A stretch of 64,000 nt of DNA from JAMXLJ01 sp036558745 (GTDB taxonomy: Bacteria > Actinomycetota > Acidimicrobiia > IMCC26256 > JAMXLJ01): assembly GCA_036558745.1 (NCBI GenBank), contig DATBEZ010000043.1, forward strand, positions 110,478-174,477. Direction: 5' to 3'. Both the position numbers and the translations under genes were made by a program. The stretch's first letter is position 1, and every line of letters starts with the position of its first letter. The notes beneath the pieces are model-generated. The model searched no databases. It was given only the letters and a program-made list of their open reading frames with translations, and had not been told where the DNA came from. Of the stretch, positions 55,850 through 64,000 are shown piece after piece.

Positions 55850-56656
55850 TCAAGGGTAGTAGAGGCGTATCGCGGCTTCGGGTCCGGCGACGCGCAACGT
55901 GATGCTCTCCTCCAGGTAGAGCTGCACCGAGTTCGCGTCGTGCGACAGATAGCCGATCGAGAAGTCTTCACCGCACACGATCTCGAAGTCGCCGCCGCGC
56001 TGGCTCACGACCACCGCGCCGTCGACGGACGGCGCCCACAGGATCGGCCCCGACAGGATCAGACGGATGTGCTCGAGCACCGGGTACCCGCCGTGGTGGG
56101 TGGTCTCGAGGATGCCCGTGTAGCAGCGCGGACCGAGCGCGATCGCGTACGGGCCCTCGACGCCCGCGTCGCGCAGCCGCGCCACCGCGCGCGCGACGAC
56201 GCTCGGGTAGTCGTCGTAGTCGTCGGAGATGGCAACCGCGTCGTGGGGCGTCTCCTGGATGATGCCGTCGATGCCCGCAGCCGGGAATCCGTGGAAGACG
56301 GCGCGGTCCTCCGCGAGCGCGCCGCGACGGGCGGCGTCGGTCACCGGGTCGAGGTCGGGACCGAGCGCGCCGCGGTCGATCGCGTCGAGCTCGTCACGGC
56401 TCAGCGTGAACGGCGTGCGCAGCTCGACGAGCGGACGCACGAGCCGGGCGCGCGCCTCGACCCCTTCTTCCGGCGCGCCGGAGAGCGATTGGGCGCGACC
56501 GAGGCTGGTCGCGGAGCACTCCCAACCGTGCGGACCGGAGAAGTCGAGGAGTCGACGGGCCGTGAGGAAATGGCGCAGCGCTCGCGACGCCTCCTCGTCG
56601 ACCGCCGACCACGCGGCTTCGGAGACGGGTGCGAGCTCGCGCATCAGGTGGTTCAT
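55850..56656 (-). CDS. Encapsulin shell protein (family 1)
   Basis: 268 residues of the HK97-fold encapsulin family. The layout fits: LAPVSEAAWSAVDEEASRAL at the N-terminal helix, GPHGWECSATSLGR, VELRTPFTLSRDELDAIDRGA, the E-loop and VCGEDFSIGYLSHDANSVQLYLEESITLRV at the C-terminus. Assembles into an icosahedral nanocompartment holding cargo with a targeting peptide. The gene overlaps the cargo gene by 4 bp (ATGA). Confidence 0.92.
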   Translation of the reverse strand: MNHLMRELAPVSEAAWSAVDEEASRALRHFLTARRLLDFSGPHGWECSATSLGRAQSLSGAPEEGVEARARLVRPLVELRTPFTLSRDELDAIDRGALGPDLDPVTDAARRGALAEDRAVFHGFPAAGIDGIIQETPHDAVAISDDYDDYPSVVARAVARLRDAGVEGPYAIALGPRCYTGILETTHHGGYPVLEHIRLILSGPILWAPSVDGAVVVSQRGGDFEIVCGEDFSIGYLSHDANSVQLYLEESITLRVAGPEAAIRLYYP

Positions 56657-57051
56657 CGGATGATCTCCTCACGCAGGCTGCCGATCTGCAGCGAGCCGTC
56701 GTTCGCGGACGTGGATCCTTCGTCTTCGCCGTCGGGTGCGGACCCTCGGCCCTCGGCTTCGGACTCCTCGGCCACGATCGAGCCGTCGGAGAACAGGTAC
56801 GTGCGCAGGTGCGCGTCGAGGACGGGATCGCGACGGCGCCACCACTCGAGGCCCATCGCCGCGTGCTCCTTCTCCTCGTCGCGGTTGTGGGCGAGGATCT
56901 CGCGGAGCGCGTCGTCGCTGCACGCGGTGACCCGCTGGTCGTACCAGTCGACCGCCTGCAGCTCTTCCACGACCGACTGCACCGCACGGTGCTGCTCGAT
57001 CGTGCGCTGGTCGAGCCACTCGATCGGCTCGTGGTACCCCTCGCTCGCCAC
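56653..57051 (-). CDS. Encapsulated ferritin-like protein (EncFtn)
   Basis: 132 residues. EELQAVDWYDQRVTACSDDALREILAHNRDEEKEHAAMGLEW is the EncFtn helical pair that dimerises to make a ferroxidase centre. After an acidic linker the C-terminus ends DGSLQIGSLREEIIR, a GSLxIGSLR-type encapsulin-targeting peptide. Oxidises Fe(II) for storage in the shell. From memory, R. rubrum EncFtn has EELEAVDW here; the entry-site Glu34 is Gln32 in this protein. Lies upstream of and overlaps the shell gene. Confidence 0.93.
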   Translation of the reverse strand: MASEGYHEPIEWLDQRTIEQHRAVQSVVEELQAVDWYDQRVTACSDDALREILAHNRDEEKEHAAMGLEWWRRRDPVLDAHLRTYLFSDGSIVAEESEAEGRGSAPDGEDEGSTSANDGSLQIGSLREEIIR

Positions 57052-57199
57052 CGGCCCTCCTCTCGCATCGTCTCTCAGGTGACCCTCACGGCCCTGGAAG
57101 TCTTGCCCAACGCGGGCGCGGATGTCCCTTCCGGCCCGAAAGCTCGTTCACACCACTACCCGGCGGGCCCGATCGGTGCGCGCGAGTAGCGTCCGCGCC

Positions 57200-57409
57200 G
57201 TGGACGACCGTGAATGGGTGTCGCGCTTCGCGACCGCGTTGGGCGTCGACGCGCCGTCGCCGGAGGAATTCGAGGGTCTGCTCGCGCTCGCAGGCACCGC
57301 CGCGCACGCTTCCGCGCGCACCGCGGCGCCGGTGTCGTGCTGGGTCGCGGCGCGGGCCGGGGTCTCGGTGGAGGAGGCCCGGAGGGTGGCGGAGACGATC
57401 ACGGGGTAG
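57200..57409 (+). CDS. DUF6457-like small protein
   Basis: 69 residues from GTG 57200. WVSRFATALGVDAPSPEEFEGLLALAGTAAHASARTAAPVSCWV matches the DUF6457 pattern, found in actinobacteria next to molybdenum cofactor or transport genes. Function unknown. Followed by the MFS gene, 9 bp apart. Confidence 0.65.
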   Translation: MDDREWVSRFATALGVDAPSPEEFEGLLALAGTAAHASARTAAPVSCWVAARAGVSVEEARRVAETITG

Positions 57410-57418
57410 CTCCCGGAT

Positions 57419-58678
57419 GTGAACCGGCTGCTCGCCCGTCCCGGCTTTCGCGCCTTGGTGGTGGGGCAGACGGTGTCCGGGCTCGGCGATTGGCTCGGGA
57501 CGGTCGCGCTGATGGCGCTCGTCCTCGACATCACGGGCTCCTCCACCGCGGTCGCAGGCGTGCTCGTGCTCCGGCTCGCACCGGTGACGGTGGCGGGACC
57601 GTTGACCACGCGCGTCGTCCGGCGCTGGCACCGCAAGCGGACGATGATGGCGATGGACGCGGTCCGGGTCGCGATCGTCGTGATGATCCCGCTCGTCCAC
57701 GCGCTGTGGTGGGTGTACGTGTGGGCGTTCCTGCTCGAGGTCGCGGGACTCGTGTTCCTGCCGGCGCGCGACGCGGCGATCCCCGATCTCGCGGGTGACG
57801 AGGACCTCGAGCTCGCGAACGGCCTCGCGCTCGCGTCGTCGTACGGGACGATTCCCCTGGGCGCCGGGATCTTCGGGCTCGTGAGCCTCCTCGTCGGCAA
57901 GGGCCGGACGGGCACGACCCTGTCCTTCTTCATCGATGCGGTGACGTTCGCGGTGTCGTTCGCCGCGATCCGCACGATCCGCATCCTGGAGCAGCGCGAT
58001 CGTCGCATCGCGGCGGCCGAGAGCGACGAGGCGCAGCGCATGACCTTCGCGGGCGCGTTCCGGATGCCGCTGATCCGCGTGCTGATCGCGCCGGCCGCGG
58101 TCGCCGCCCTCGGGCTGGGGGCACTGTTCTCGGCCGGGATCGTGTTCGTCCGGGAGGTGTTGCACTCCGGCGACAGCGGGTTCGGGGTCCTGATCGTGAC
58201 GTTCGGCGTCGGCGCGGTCGTCGGACTGCTCGTCTTGCGCGCGACCGCGCCCGAGCCGGTGCGCGCGGTGCGCTATGCCCTCGCCGCGCAGGGCGCGGTC
58301 ATCGCCGGTATGAGCCTGGCTCCCAACCTCGGCGTCGCGATCGTCGGCGCGGTGCTGTTCGGCGCGGCGACGAGCATCACGCTCACCGCAGCCATGAGCG
58401 CGTTGCAGGAGCGCCTGGCCGACGACGAACGGGTGCTCGGCTTCGCCGCGTTCCACACCGTGATCCGCGGCGGTCTCAGCGTCGCCGCCATCGCGGCGGG
58501 GGCCGCGACGGACGCGATCGGTCACGCCCGCTGGCCCGTCGTGGGCAGCCTGCCGTCGGCCCGTGTCGTGCTGCTCGGGGCCGGCCTCCTCACCCTCGTC
58601 GCGGCGGTGATGCTGCGAACCCGGGTTCCCCGCGAGCCTCAGCGCGCGCTGGACTCGTGCTCCGTCGCGTCGTCGTGA
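57419..58678 (+). CDS. MFS transporter
   Basis: 419 residues with about 12 helices from GTG 57419. VVGQTVSGLGDWLGTVALMALV and the loop VVRRWHRKRTMMAMD fit MFS transporters of the MFS_3/enterobactin-exporter-like group. Exported substrate unknown. The 3' end overlaps the convergent cytochrome b gene by 40 bp. Confidence 0.85.
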   Translation: MNRLLARPGFRALVVGQTVSGLGDWLGTVALMALVLDITGSSTAVAGVLVLRLAPVTVAGPLTTRVVRRWHRKRTMMAMDAVRVAIVVMIPLVHALWWVYVWAFLLEVAGLVFLPARDAAIPDLAGDEDLELANGLALASSYGTIPLGAGIFGLVSLLVGKGRTGTTLSFFIDAVTFAVSFAAIRTIRILEQRDRRIAAAESDEAQRMTFAGAFRMPLIRVLIAPAAVAALGLGALFSAGIVFVREVLHSGDSGFGVLIVTFGVGAVVGLLVLRATAPEPVRAVRYALAAQGAVIAGMSLAPNLGVAIVGAVLFGAATSITLTAAMSALQERLADDERVLGFAAFHTVIRGGLSVAAIAAGAATDAIGHARWPVVGSLPSARVVLLGAGLLTLVAAVMLRTRVPREPQRALDSCSVASS

Positions 58679-60192
58679 GCTCGCCCGCCGCGGCGCGCAC
58701 CGGCACGGGCCAGCACGACCGCGAGCAACGCGCCGAGGACCGTTCGCACCAGCGTCGCGATCGCGTGCACCGCGCCGAACAGGATCGTGCCCACACCGGC
58801 GCGCGCGGACCGGCCCGCGCCTGCCGCGGCGGCCGGACGCACCTCGGTCTCGAACGGCCCGATCGGCGGCTCGGTCTCCGCCTCCCGCTCGGCGACATGG
58901 CCACTGGCCCTGATGTCGCGACAGAGCTTCCAGCTGAAGAGACCGGTGAGGATCGGGAGCACGATCACCATGACGCGCAACGCGTACACGACGGGGCGGA
59001 TCGACACGTCGAGCACCTCGGCGATGATGTCGTCGCCACCCGCGAGCAGGAGCACTCCGTAGAACGTGAGCACGCCGGCGCCGATACCGGTCCGCACCGG
59101 ACGGTCGCTCGGATGGTCGAGCAGATGGTGCTCGCGGTGGTCCCGCGTGACGAACGCCTCCATGAAGGGCCACAGGTACAGCAGCAGGAACGTCACCCCG
59201 GGGATCGCGACCGACGGCCAGAAGATCTCGGGAACGTCGTAGCGACCGAGATGCAGGTAGAAGGGTGGCGTGATGCGCAACGCGCCTTCGATCCAGCCCA
59301 GGTACCAGTCGGGCTGCGCGGCGGTGCTCACCGCGGGGGCGCGGAACGGTCCGTAGAGCCACACCGGGTTGATCTGGGCGAGGCCCGCGAGGCCGGCGAG
59401 GACCCCGAAGATGATCGCGAACAGTCCGACGCTCTTCGCCGCGTACGTGGGCCACAACCGTGAGCCGACGACGTTGTCCTCGTGGCGGCCGCGGCCGGGG
59501 AACTGGCTGTGCTTCTGGCGCCAGAGGATGCCGAGGTGCGCGCCGAGCAAGGCCATGATCGCGAGCGGGACGATCAGGATGTGGATGACGAAGAGCCGCT
59601 CGATGATCGAGCTCGCCGGGAACTCGCCGCCGAAGATGAGGAACGCGGCCCACGTGCCGATGACCGGGACGGAGAGCACGACCGAGTACATGATCCGCAG
59701 GCCCGTCCCCGACAGCAGGTCGTCGGGCAACGAGTAGCCCGCGAAGCCGTTCGCGATCGCGAGGATCAGCAGCGTCACGCCGACGATCCAGTTGAGCTCG
59801 CGCGGGCGGCGGAACGCGCCGGTGAAGAAGATGCGGCACAGGTGGGCGACGATCGCGGCGATGAAGAGCAGCGCGGCCCAGTGGTGGATCTGGCGCATGA
59901 CGAGGCCGGCGCGGACGTCGAAGCTGATCTGGATCGTCGAGCGGTAGGCCTCCGACATCCGCACGCCGTTCAGCGGGTGGTAGTGGCCGTGGTAGACGAC
60001 CGTTCGCGAGCTCGGGTCGAAGAAGAACGTGAGGTAGATCCCGGTGAGCACGAGGATCACGAAGCAGTAGAGCGCGATCTCGCCCAACATGAACGACCAC
60101 TGGTCGGGGAACACCTTGTTGAGGCTGTGGCGCACGAAGCGCGTCGCACCGAGGCGGTTGTCGAACCAGCGGCCGATGCGTTTGATCAGCAT
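58639..60192 (-). CDS. qcrB: Cytochrome b (bc complex, QcrB-like)
   Basis: 517 residues with nine or so helices. Heme ligands are His pairs in helix B (HHWAALLFIAAIVAHL) and helix D (HILIVPLAIMALLGAH). PDWYLGWIEG is the actinobacterial form of the PEWY quinol site. A long polar and Arg-rich C-terminus follows. It carries quinol-oxidising electrons to the cytochrome c and oxidase encoded upstream in the same operon; no Rieske subunit gene is in the window. Confidence 0.9.
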   Translation of the reverse strand: MLIKRIGRWFDNRLGATRFVRHSLNKVFPDQWSFMLGEIALYCFVILVLTGIYLTFFFDPSSRTVVYHGHYHPLNGVRMSEAYRSTIQISFDVRAGLVMRQIHHWAALLFIAAIVAHLCRIFFTGAFRRPRELNWIVGVTLLILAIANGFAGYSLPDDLLSGTGLRIMYSVVLSVPVIGTWAAFLIFGGEFPASSIIERLFVIHILIVPLAIMALLGAHLGILWRQKHSQFPGRGRHEDNVVGSRLWPTYAAKSVGLFAIIFGVLAGLAGLAQINPVWLYGPFRAPAVSTAAQPDWYLGWIEGALRITPPFYLHLGRYDVPEIFWPSVAIPGVTFLLLYLWPFMEAFVTRDHREHHLLDHPSDRPVRTGIGAGVLTFYGVLLLAGGDDIIAEVLDVSIRPVVYALRVMVIVLPILTGLFSWKLCRDIRASGHVAEREAETEPPIGPFETEVRPAAAAGAGRSARAGVGTILFGAVHAIATLVRTVLGALLAVVLARAGARRGGRAHDDATEHESSAR

Positions 60193-60196
60193 CCCG

Positions 60197-60595
60197 CTAC
60201 CTCAGCGTGTACAGGTAGGCGGTGATGTTGCGGGCCTGCTCCGGCGTCACACCGAGGTCGGGCATGTCGGTGCGGGGCTCGACGCGCTTCGGGTCGGAGA
60301 TCCAGGTCGTCAGGTTGTCGGCCGTGTTGCGCAGCAAGCCCGCGATGTAGCCGCGCTTCGAGAACTTCTCGAGCGGCGGACCGACGAGCCCGCTCGCGCC
60401 CCTGACACCGGGGATCTCGTGACACGATCCGCACCCGTAGTGCTCGATGAGCTTCTTGCCGACCTCGGCGCTGCCGCCCGAGACGATTCGCACCTGGGAC
60501 TCGGGGCTCGAGTGGCAGGCGGTCGTCAGCAGCGCGCCGGCGACGAGCACGACGCACGTCGACAGCAGCACGCGGACCCGGGAACCCATCGTCAT
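60197..60595 (-). CDS. Monoheme c-type cytochrome lipoprotein
   Basis: 132 residues from ATG 60595. Signal with a possible lipobox (LLTTAC, Cys27), then one heme site C55-G-S-C58-H59 and axial Met111 (RTDMPDLGV). Probably passes electrons between the cytochrome b and the oxidase on the outer face of the membrane. Starts overlap with the CtaG stop (ATGA); 4 bp precede the cytochrome b gene. Confidence 0.88.
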   Translation of the reverse strand: MTMGSRVRVLLSTCVVLVAGALLTTACHSSPESQVRIVSGGSAEVGKKLIEHYGCGSCHEIPGVRGASGLVGPPLEKFSKRGYIAGLLRNTADNLTTWISDPKRVEPRTDMPDLGVTPEQARNITAYLYTLR

Positions 60596-61416
60596 CGCAC
60601 GGCCTCCAGCGGCGGAACCACCACGGACTCCTGCGCGGGATGCCGGCGCTCGATGCCGGCCAGCCACGTGGCGAACAGCAACGTCGCGGCGATGATGCTG
60701 ACGAAGCCGCCGACGCCCCACATCACGACACCGGCCATCTGCTGGTCGCGCAGCGCCGCGGCGACGTGTCCGGTGCTGTACGCGGGATACCACGGCGTCT
60801 TCGCGAGGGTCATGGCCACGCCGAGCCCGGTCGCAGGGAACCACGCGGCGAAGAGCGCGAGCACGCCCGCGCCCTGGCGCGACCGCCAACCGCTGCACGC
60901 GATGACCCACCAGAACGCGACCGACGTCAGGAGGAAGCTGAGGTGCTCGGCACCGTGCACGAGTGGATGGCGGACGGCCGCGTCGTACGGGCCGGGGAAG
61001 TGCCAGACGAACAGCGCGACCGTCTGCACGAACAAGGTCGCGCCGATCCAGACCACCCACCCGCGCCCGCGCAGGCTCCGCAGCACGCGACGCCACCACG
61101 GCGCGACCCTGGCGCGCGTGCCGTCGTCGAAGGCCCACATCAGCGCGGTGAACGGCTCGCCCGCCGCGAGCAGGGGCGCCGCGATGCTGAGCAGCACGAC
61201 GTGCTGCACCATGTGAATGGTCAGGTTGTGGTCGGCGAGCGTGTCGACCGGTCCGACGAGCACCGCGAGCGCGGCTGCGAGCCCGAGGGCGAACCACAGG
61301 ACGTTGCGACGGTGGACGAGCCTGCCGCGACCGGCGCGTCCCCACGCGCGCGCGACGCCCGCGGCGTACGCGGCCGCCGCCGCGGCGACGAGGGCGAGCG
61401 GACCCAGCTCAGCCAT
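60592..61416 (-). CDS. ctaG: Cytochrome c oxidase assembly protein CtaG
   Basis: 274 residues, seven helices. Typical of the caa3_CtaG family: TIHMVQHVVLLSIAAPLLAAG, HPLVHGAEHLSFLL and LRDQQMAGVVMW. Helps to insert copper or heme into cytochrome oxidase. Its ATG overlaps the membrane protein stop by eight bases, and its stop overlaps the cytochrome c start. Confidence 0.9.
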   Translation of the reverse strand: MAELGPLALVAAAAAAYAAGVARAWGRAGRGRLVHRRNVLWFALGLAAALAVLVGPVDTLADHNLTIHMVQHVVLLSIAAPLLAAGEPFTALMWAFDDGTRARVAPWWRRVLRSLRGRGWVVWIGATLFVQTVALFVWHFPGPYDAAVRHPLVHGAEHLSFLLTSVAFWWVIACSGWRSRQGAGVLALFAAWFPATGLGVAMTLAKTPWYPAYSTGHVAAALRDQQMAGVVMWGVGGFVSIIAATLLFATWLAGIERRHPAQESVVVPPLEAVR

Positions 61417-61789
61417 GGGGCGCTCTCCCGTGCAGGACGTCGAGGTACACCTCTTCGAGCACGATGAGGGCCAGGTTGACGACGCCGATGAGGAGCCCGA
61501 GCTCGCCGAGGAACCGCATGCGCCCGCCTCGGCTCGGGTCCTCCTCGGTCGCGTCTGCTCCCCGGATCATGAGATACGACAGGACCATCGCGACCACCGT
61601 CGCGGCGCCCGTGATCCCGGTGACCAGGTGCATCCAGATCGTGCCGCCGCGGTGGTCGTAGGAGTACGCGGTCAGAGCGGCGAGGGCGGTCAGGTGCACC
61701 ATCCACGCGGCGATCGGCGCGCTCACCGCGTACCAGACCGCGAAGCCGCGTTCGGGGAAATGACGCAGGCGGAGGCTCGGAAGGCTCAT
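61409..61789 (-). CDS. Four-helix membrane protein of oxidase operon
   Basis: 126 residues from ATG 61789. Helices near 18-42, 52-70 and 92-115 (WYAVSAPIAAWMVHLTALAAL, TGITGAATVVAMVLSYLMI, LGELGLLIGVVNLALIVLEEVYL). Position between ctaE and ctaG suggests an oxidase subunit IV or assembly role. I do not recognise the family. Coupled by ATGA upstream. Confidence 0.72.
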   Translation of the reverse strand: MSLPSLRLRHFPERGFAVWYAVSAPIAAWMVHLTALAALTAYSYDHRGGTIWMHLVTGITGAATVVAMVLSYLMIRGADATEEDPSRGGRMRFLGELGLLIGVVNLALIVLEEVYLDVLHGRAPHG

Positions 61790-62412
61790 CGGCCGAGGTG
61801 TGGGGAGAGGATCAGGGCGCTGAACACGAAGATCCACACGCCGTCGACGAAGTGCCAGTAGAGGCTGAACACCTCCACACTCGTGTGGCGGTGCTCGTTG
61901 ATTCGGCCCAGCCACACCTTGATCTGCACGACCACGGAGATACCCAGGCCCGCAAGCACGTGCAGCGCGTGCAGCCCGACCGTCACGTAGAAGATCGAGC
62001 CGTACGCGTTGTCGCGCCACCCGAAGTGGAGCTTCAAGAAGTCGTCGACCGTGTGGTAGAGGAACGCGGCACCCATGAGCCACGCGATCGCGAGCCCGAG
62101 CTTGAGCGCGCGGATGTTGCCCTTCTTGACCGCGGCCTCGGCCCAGATCACCGGGATGCTCGAGCCCACGAGCACCACCGAGTAGATCGACGTCTGCCTC
62201 AGCTCGGGGAGCTCGATGCCGCCGAGCGGCCACTCCTTCGACGCCGCGCGCAGGAAGAAGTAGGTCGAGAGCAGGCCGATGAAGATCATGGCCTCGGTCG
62301 CGATGACCGTCGCGACGCCCCACCACGCGGTGCTGTACCCGCGTGGCTGCGGCATCGCCTCGATCTTCACGGGAGGCCCGACGCTCGCGGTCGTGGCCGC
62401 AACATCAGTCAC
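61786..62412 (-). CDS. ctaE: Cytochrome c oxidase subunit III
   Basis: 208 residues with five helices. EAMIFIGLLSTYFFLRA and LHALHVLAGLGISVVVQIKVW and FSLYWHFVDGVWIFVFSALIL are the conserved parts of CtaE. The acid and His residues of the proton/oxygen side are present. Belongs to the aa3-type oxidase with ctaD; ends in ATGA with the next gene. Confidence 0.94.
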   Translation of the reverse strand: MTDVAATTASVGPPVKIEAMPQPRGYSTAWWGVATVIATEAMIFIGLLSTYFFLRAASKEWPLGGIELPELRQTSIYSVVLVGSSIPVIWAEAAVKKGNIRALKLGLAIAWLMGAAFLYHTVDDFLKLHFGWRDNAYGSIFYVTVGLHALHVLAGLGISVVVQIKVWLGRINEHRHTSVEVFSLYWHFVDGVWIFVFSALILSPHLGR

Positions 62413-62566
62413 TACGGTCCTCCCACGCTCGACGTGATGCCGTGCACACAGCGACGGAGGAGCGAGTGCACTGGCCAGCGAACGAACGACGCGGGCGGCC
62501 CCAGGCGATGACCGGAGCCGTGCAGCGAGGGAGTGAGCGAGAAGACTCGGTCACCGACCGTCCTCC
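62413..62566. other. Gap between ctaD and ctaE
   Basis: 154 bp with no frame I would call. It may hold a separate promoter for the ctaE-to-qcrB part of the operon; no clear -10/-35 pair can be read by eye. Confidence 0.4.
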
Positions 62567-64000
62567 TCATTCCCCGACCTTCCACGCCCACCAGATGAGC
62601 CCGACGAGGCCGAACGCGACGCCGAGCACGCCGACGAGCGCCGCCTTCACGAGCAGCCCGACGAAGAAGAGCGCGATCCCGACCGCGGCGACGAACGGCA
62701 CGTACGTCTCGTGCGGGATCTCCATCACCGCTTCGGGCTGCGCGTTGAGCCCGTCCACGAACGGCGTCTCGCGCTCCATCGTCCCGACCGCGCCGAGGCT
62801 GCGCAGCGCGGGGTCCTCGTCGGACTCGACCACCAGCGGGGGACGCTCGTCCCACAACGGATGACGGCTCGTGACGATCGGGATCTCGGCGAAGTTGAAC
62901 TCGGGCGGCGGGGAGCTCGTTGCCCACTCGAGCGAGTCGGCCTTCCACGGGTCGTCACCCGCGCGCGGGCCGCGCTTCAGACTCCACACGAAGTTGATCA
63001 GTGTCAGCAGCACGCCGACCGCGAACACGAACGAGAAGATGCTGATGAGCATGTTGAGCGAGTCCCAGCCGAGACCGCTCTGGTACGTGTAGATCCGGCG
63101 GGGCATGCCGAGGAAGCCGAGGATGTGCATCGGGAAGAACGCGACGTTGAACCCGATGAACATGATCCAGAAGCTGATCTTGCCGAGGCGTTCCGACATC
63201 ATCCGGCCCGTGATCTTCGGCATCCAGTAGTAGACGGCGCCGAAGATCGGGAAGACGACGGCGCCGTTGAGCACATAGTGGAAGTGCGCGACGACGAAGT
63301 AGCTGTCGGTCACCTGCCAGTCGAAGGGCAGCACCGCGACCATCACGCCGGTGATGCCGCCGAGCAGGAAGATGAGCAGGAACCCGATGGAGAAGAGCAT
63401 CGGGGTCGTGAATTTCACGACCCCGTGCCACATCGTGGATATCCAAGCGAAGAACTGCACCCCGCTCGGGATCGTGATCAGCAGGCTCACGCCGGAGAAG
63501 AACGAGAGCGCGAGCGCGGGCATGCCGGTCGCGAACATGTGGTGCACCCACACGCCGAAGCTCATGAACGCGACCACCACCAGCGCGGTGACGATCCACA
63601 GGTAGCCCGAGAGCGGCCGGCGGGAGAAGACCGGGATCATCATCGAGATCATCCCGGTGGCGGGGACGAACAGGATGTAGACCTCGGGATGGCCCCAGAA
63701 CCAGAACAGGTGCTGGTACAGCAGCGTGCTGCCACCGAGCGCGGGGTTGAAGAAGGCGGTGCCGAAGAGCCGGTCGAACTCGAGCAGGGCGGCCGCGAGC
63801 GTGACCGCAGGCACCGCGAAGATCACCATGAACGAGAACACGAGCATCGACCACACGAAGAGCGGCATGCGGTTGAGCGTCATCCCCGGCGCGCGCATCT
63901 TGAACGTGGTGACGATGAAGTTGACCGCGCCGACCGTCGTCGAGATGCCGATGAACACGACACCCAGCCCCCAGAAGTCCATGTTGATCCCGGGGCTGAA
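62567..64000 (-). CDS. ctaD: Cytochrome c oxidase subunit I with C-terminal extension (N-terminus outside window)
   Basis: The frame is open to the window edge; 477 residues are visible, the start lies beyond 64000. HPEVY in LFWFWGHPEVYILF gives the CuB His and the cross-linked Tyr, VHHMFATGM two further CuB His residues, and AHFHYVLNG the heme a3 and heme a His pair. After the last oxidase helix, an extra region with two helices (ETYVPFVAAVGIALFFVGLLV and AALVGVLGVAFGLVGLIWWAW) resembles a fused subunit IV (CtaF-like). Reduces oxygen and pumps protons. Confidence 0.95.
   Translation of the reverse strand, partial: FSPGINMDFWGLGVVFIGISTTVGAVNFIVTTFKMRAPGMTLNRMPLFVWSMLVFSFMVIFAVPAVTLAAALLEFDRLFGTAFFNPALGGSTLLYQHLFWFWGHPEVYILFVPATGMISMMIPVFSRRPLSGYLWIVTALVVVAFMSFGVWVHHMFATGMPALALSFFSGVSLLITIPSGVQFFAWISTMWHGVVKFTTPMLFSIGFLLIFLLGGITGVMVAVLPFDWQVTDSYFVVAHFHYVLNGAVVFPIFGAVYYWMPKITGRMMSERLGKISFWIMFIGFNVAFFPMHILGFLGMPRRIYTYQSGLGWDSLNMLISIFSFVFAVGVLLTLINFVWSLKRGPRAGDDPWKADSLEWATSSPPPEFNFAEIPIVTSRHPLWDERPPLVVESDEDPALRSLGAVGTMERETPFVDGLNAQPEAVMEIPHETYVPFVAAVGIALFFVGLLVKAALVGVLGVAFGLVGLIWWAWKVGE

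Noticed and set aside
57086..60100. A 1000-codon open frame on the minus strand across the MFS and cytochrome b genes
   Set aside because: It is out of frame with clear MFS and cytochrome b genes and its translation is Arg/Asp-rich without domains; it is a GC-driven shadow.

Overview
The window is GC-rich DNA with densely packed genes and no rRNA, tRNA, phage or transposase genes that I could recognise. The gene set points to an actinomycete-type bacterium: an HU protein with a Lys/Ala tail, a TIGR03086 DinB-like protein, an LigB-like ATP-dependent DNA ligase, many FadD-like acyl-CoA synthetases, a P450, SIGS-repeat and DUF6457 proteins, and an aa3 oxidase operon with CtaG. A deep lineage such as Acidimicrobiia would fit, but that is inference from gene content alone.

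Layout. 0-7 kb: a partial HAD phosphatase, a GT39-like membrane glycosyltransferase, a GH3 glycosidase, an acyl-CoA synthetase and a nitronate monooxygenase. 7-12.3 kb: a compact operon of a DUF5678 protein, a retropepsin-like protease and a secreted/membrane protein, then a HdeD protein with a small lipoprotein, and a TolB/IPT lipoprotein. 12.3-21.2 kb: an adenosine deaminase-like enzyme, TypA, a DHA2 exporter, a decayed PQQ-repeat gene, a DNA ligase with a 2OG-Fe(II) oxygenase, a RraB-domain protein and an orphan LuxR response regulator. 21.3-27.8 kb: a thioesterase, a sulfatase, a secreted trypsin-like protease, GerW-like, AlkB-like and rhomboid-like proteins, and a His-tract protein. 28.1-33.3 kb: a five-gene MacAB-like export operon whose four non-ATPase products all carry Gly/Phe-rich tracts. 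33.3-43.6 kb: a probable lipid/xenobiotic metabolism region (TetR, P450, VOC, DinB, aldo/keto reductase, acyl-CoA synthetase, DUF1214, sulfotransferase). 43.7-52.1 kb: HU with a strong terminator, an MBL-Rieske fusion, a SIGS-repeat protein, an anti-sigma-like ATPase, a DUF308 protein, a DUF2231-Rieske protein, a VC0807-like protein with an alpha/beta hydrolase, a DegV protein and a PlsY-like protein. 52.2-57.1 kb: an ABC transporter with a membrane-anchored hydrolase, next to an encapsulin/encapsulated-ferritin pair. 57.2-64 kb: a DUF6457 protein, an MFS exporter, and a translationally coupled respiratory operon (ctaD-ctaE-membrane protein-ctaG-cytochrome c-cytochrome b) that runs off the right edge.

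Between the genes lie two families of dispersed non-coding repeats. One is a GTTGGGACACGA-type hairpin with four copies in the first 15 kb, including a compensatory base-pair change. The other is a GC-rich repeat related to CTGCGCCCGGCGGAGCTCC with three to four copies. A tandem pair of CTTCAATGAAGC-type boxes, each followed by its own perfect hairpin, sits at 50.3 kb. An ~840-bp stretch (36.7-37.5 kb) holds no convincing gene.
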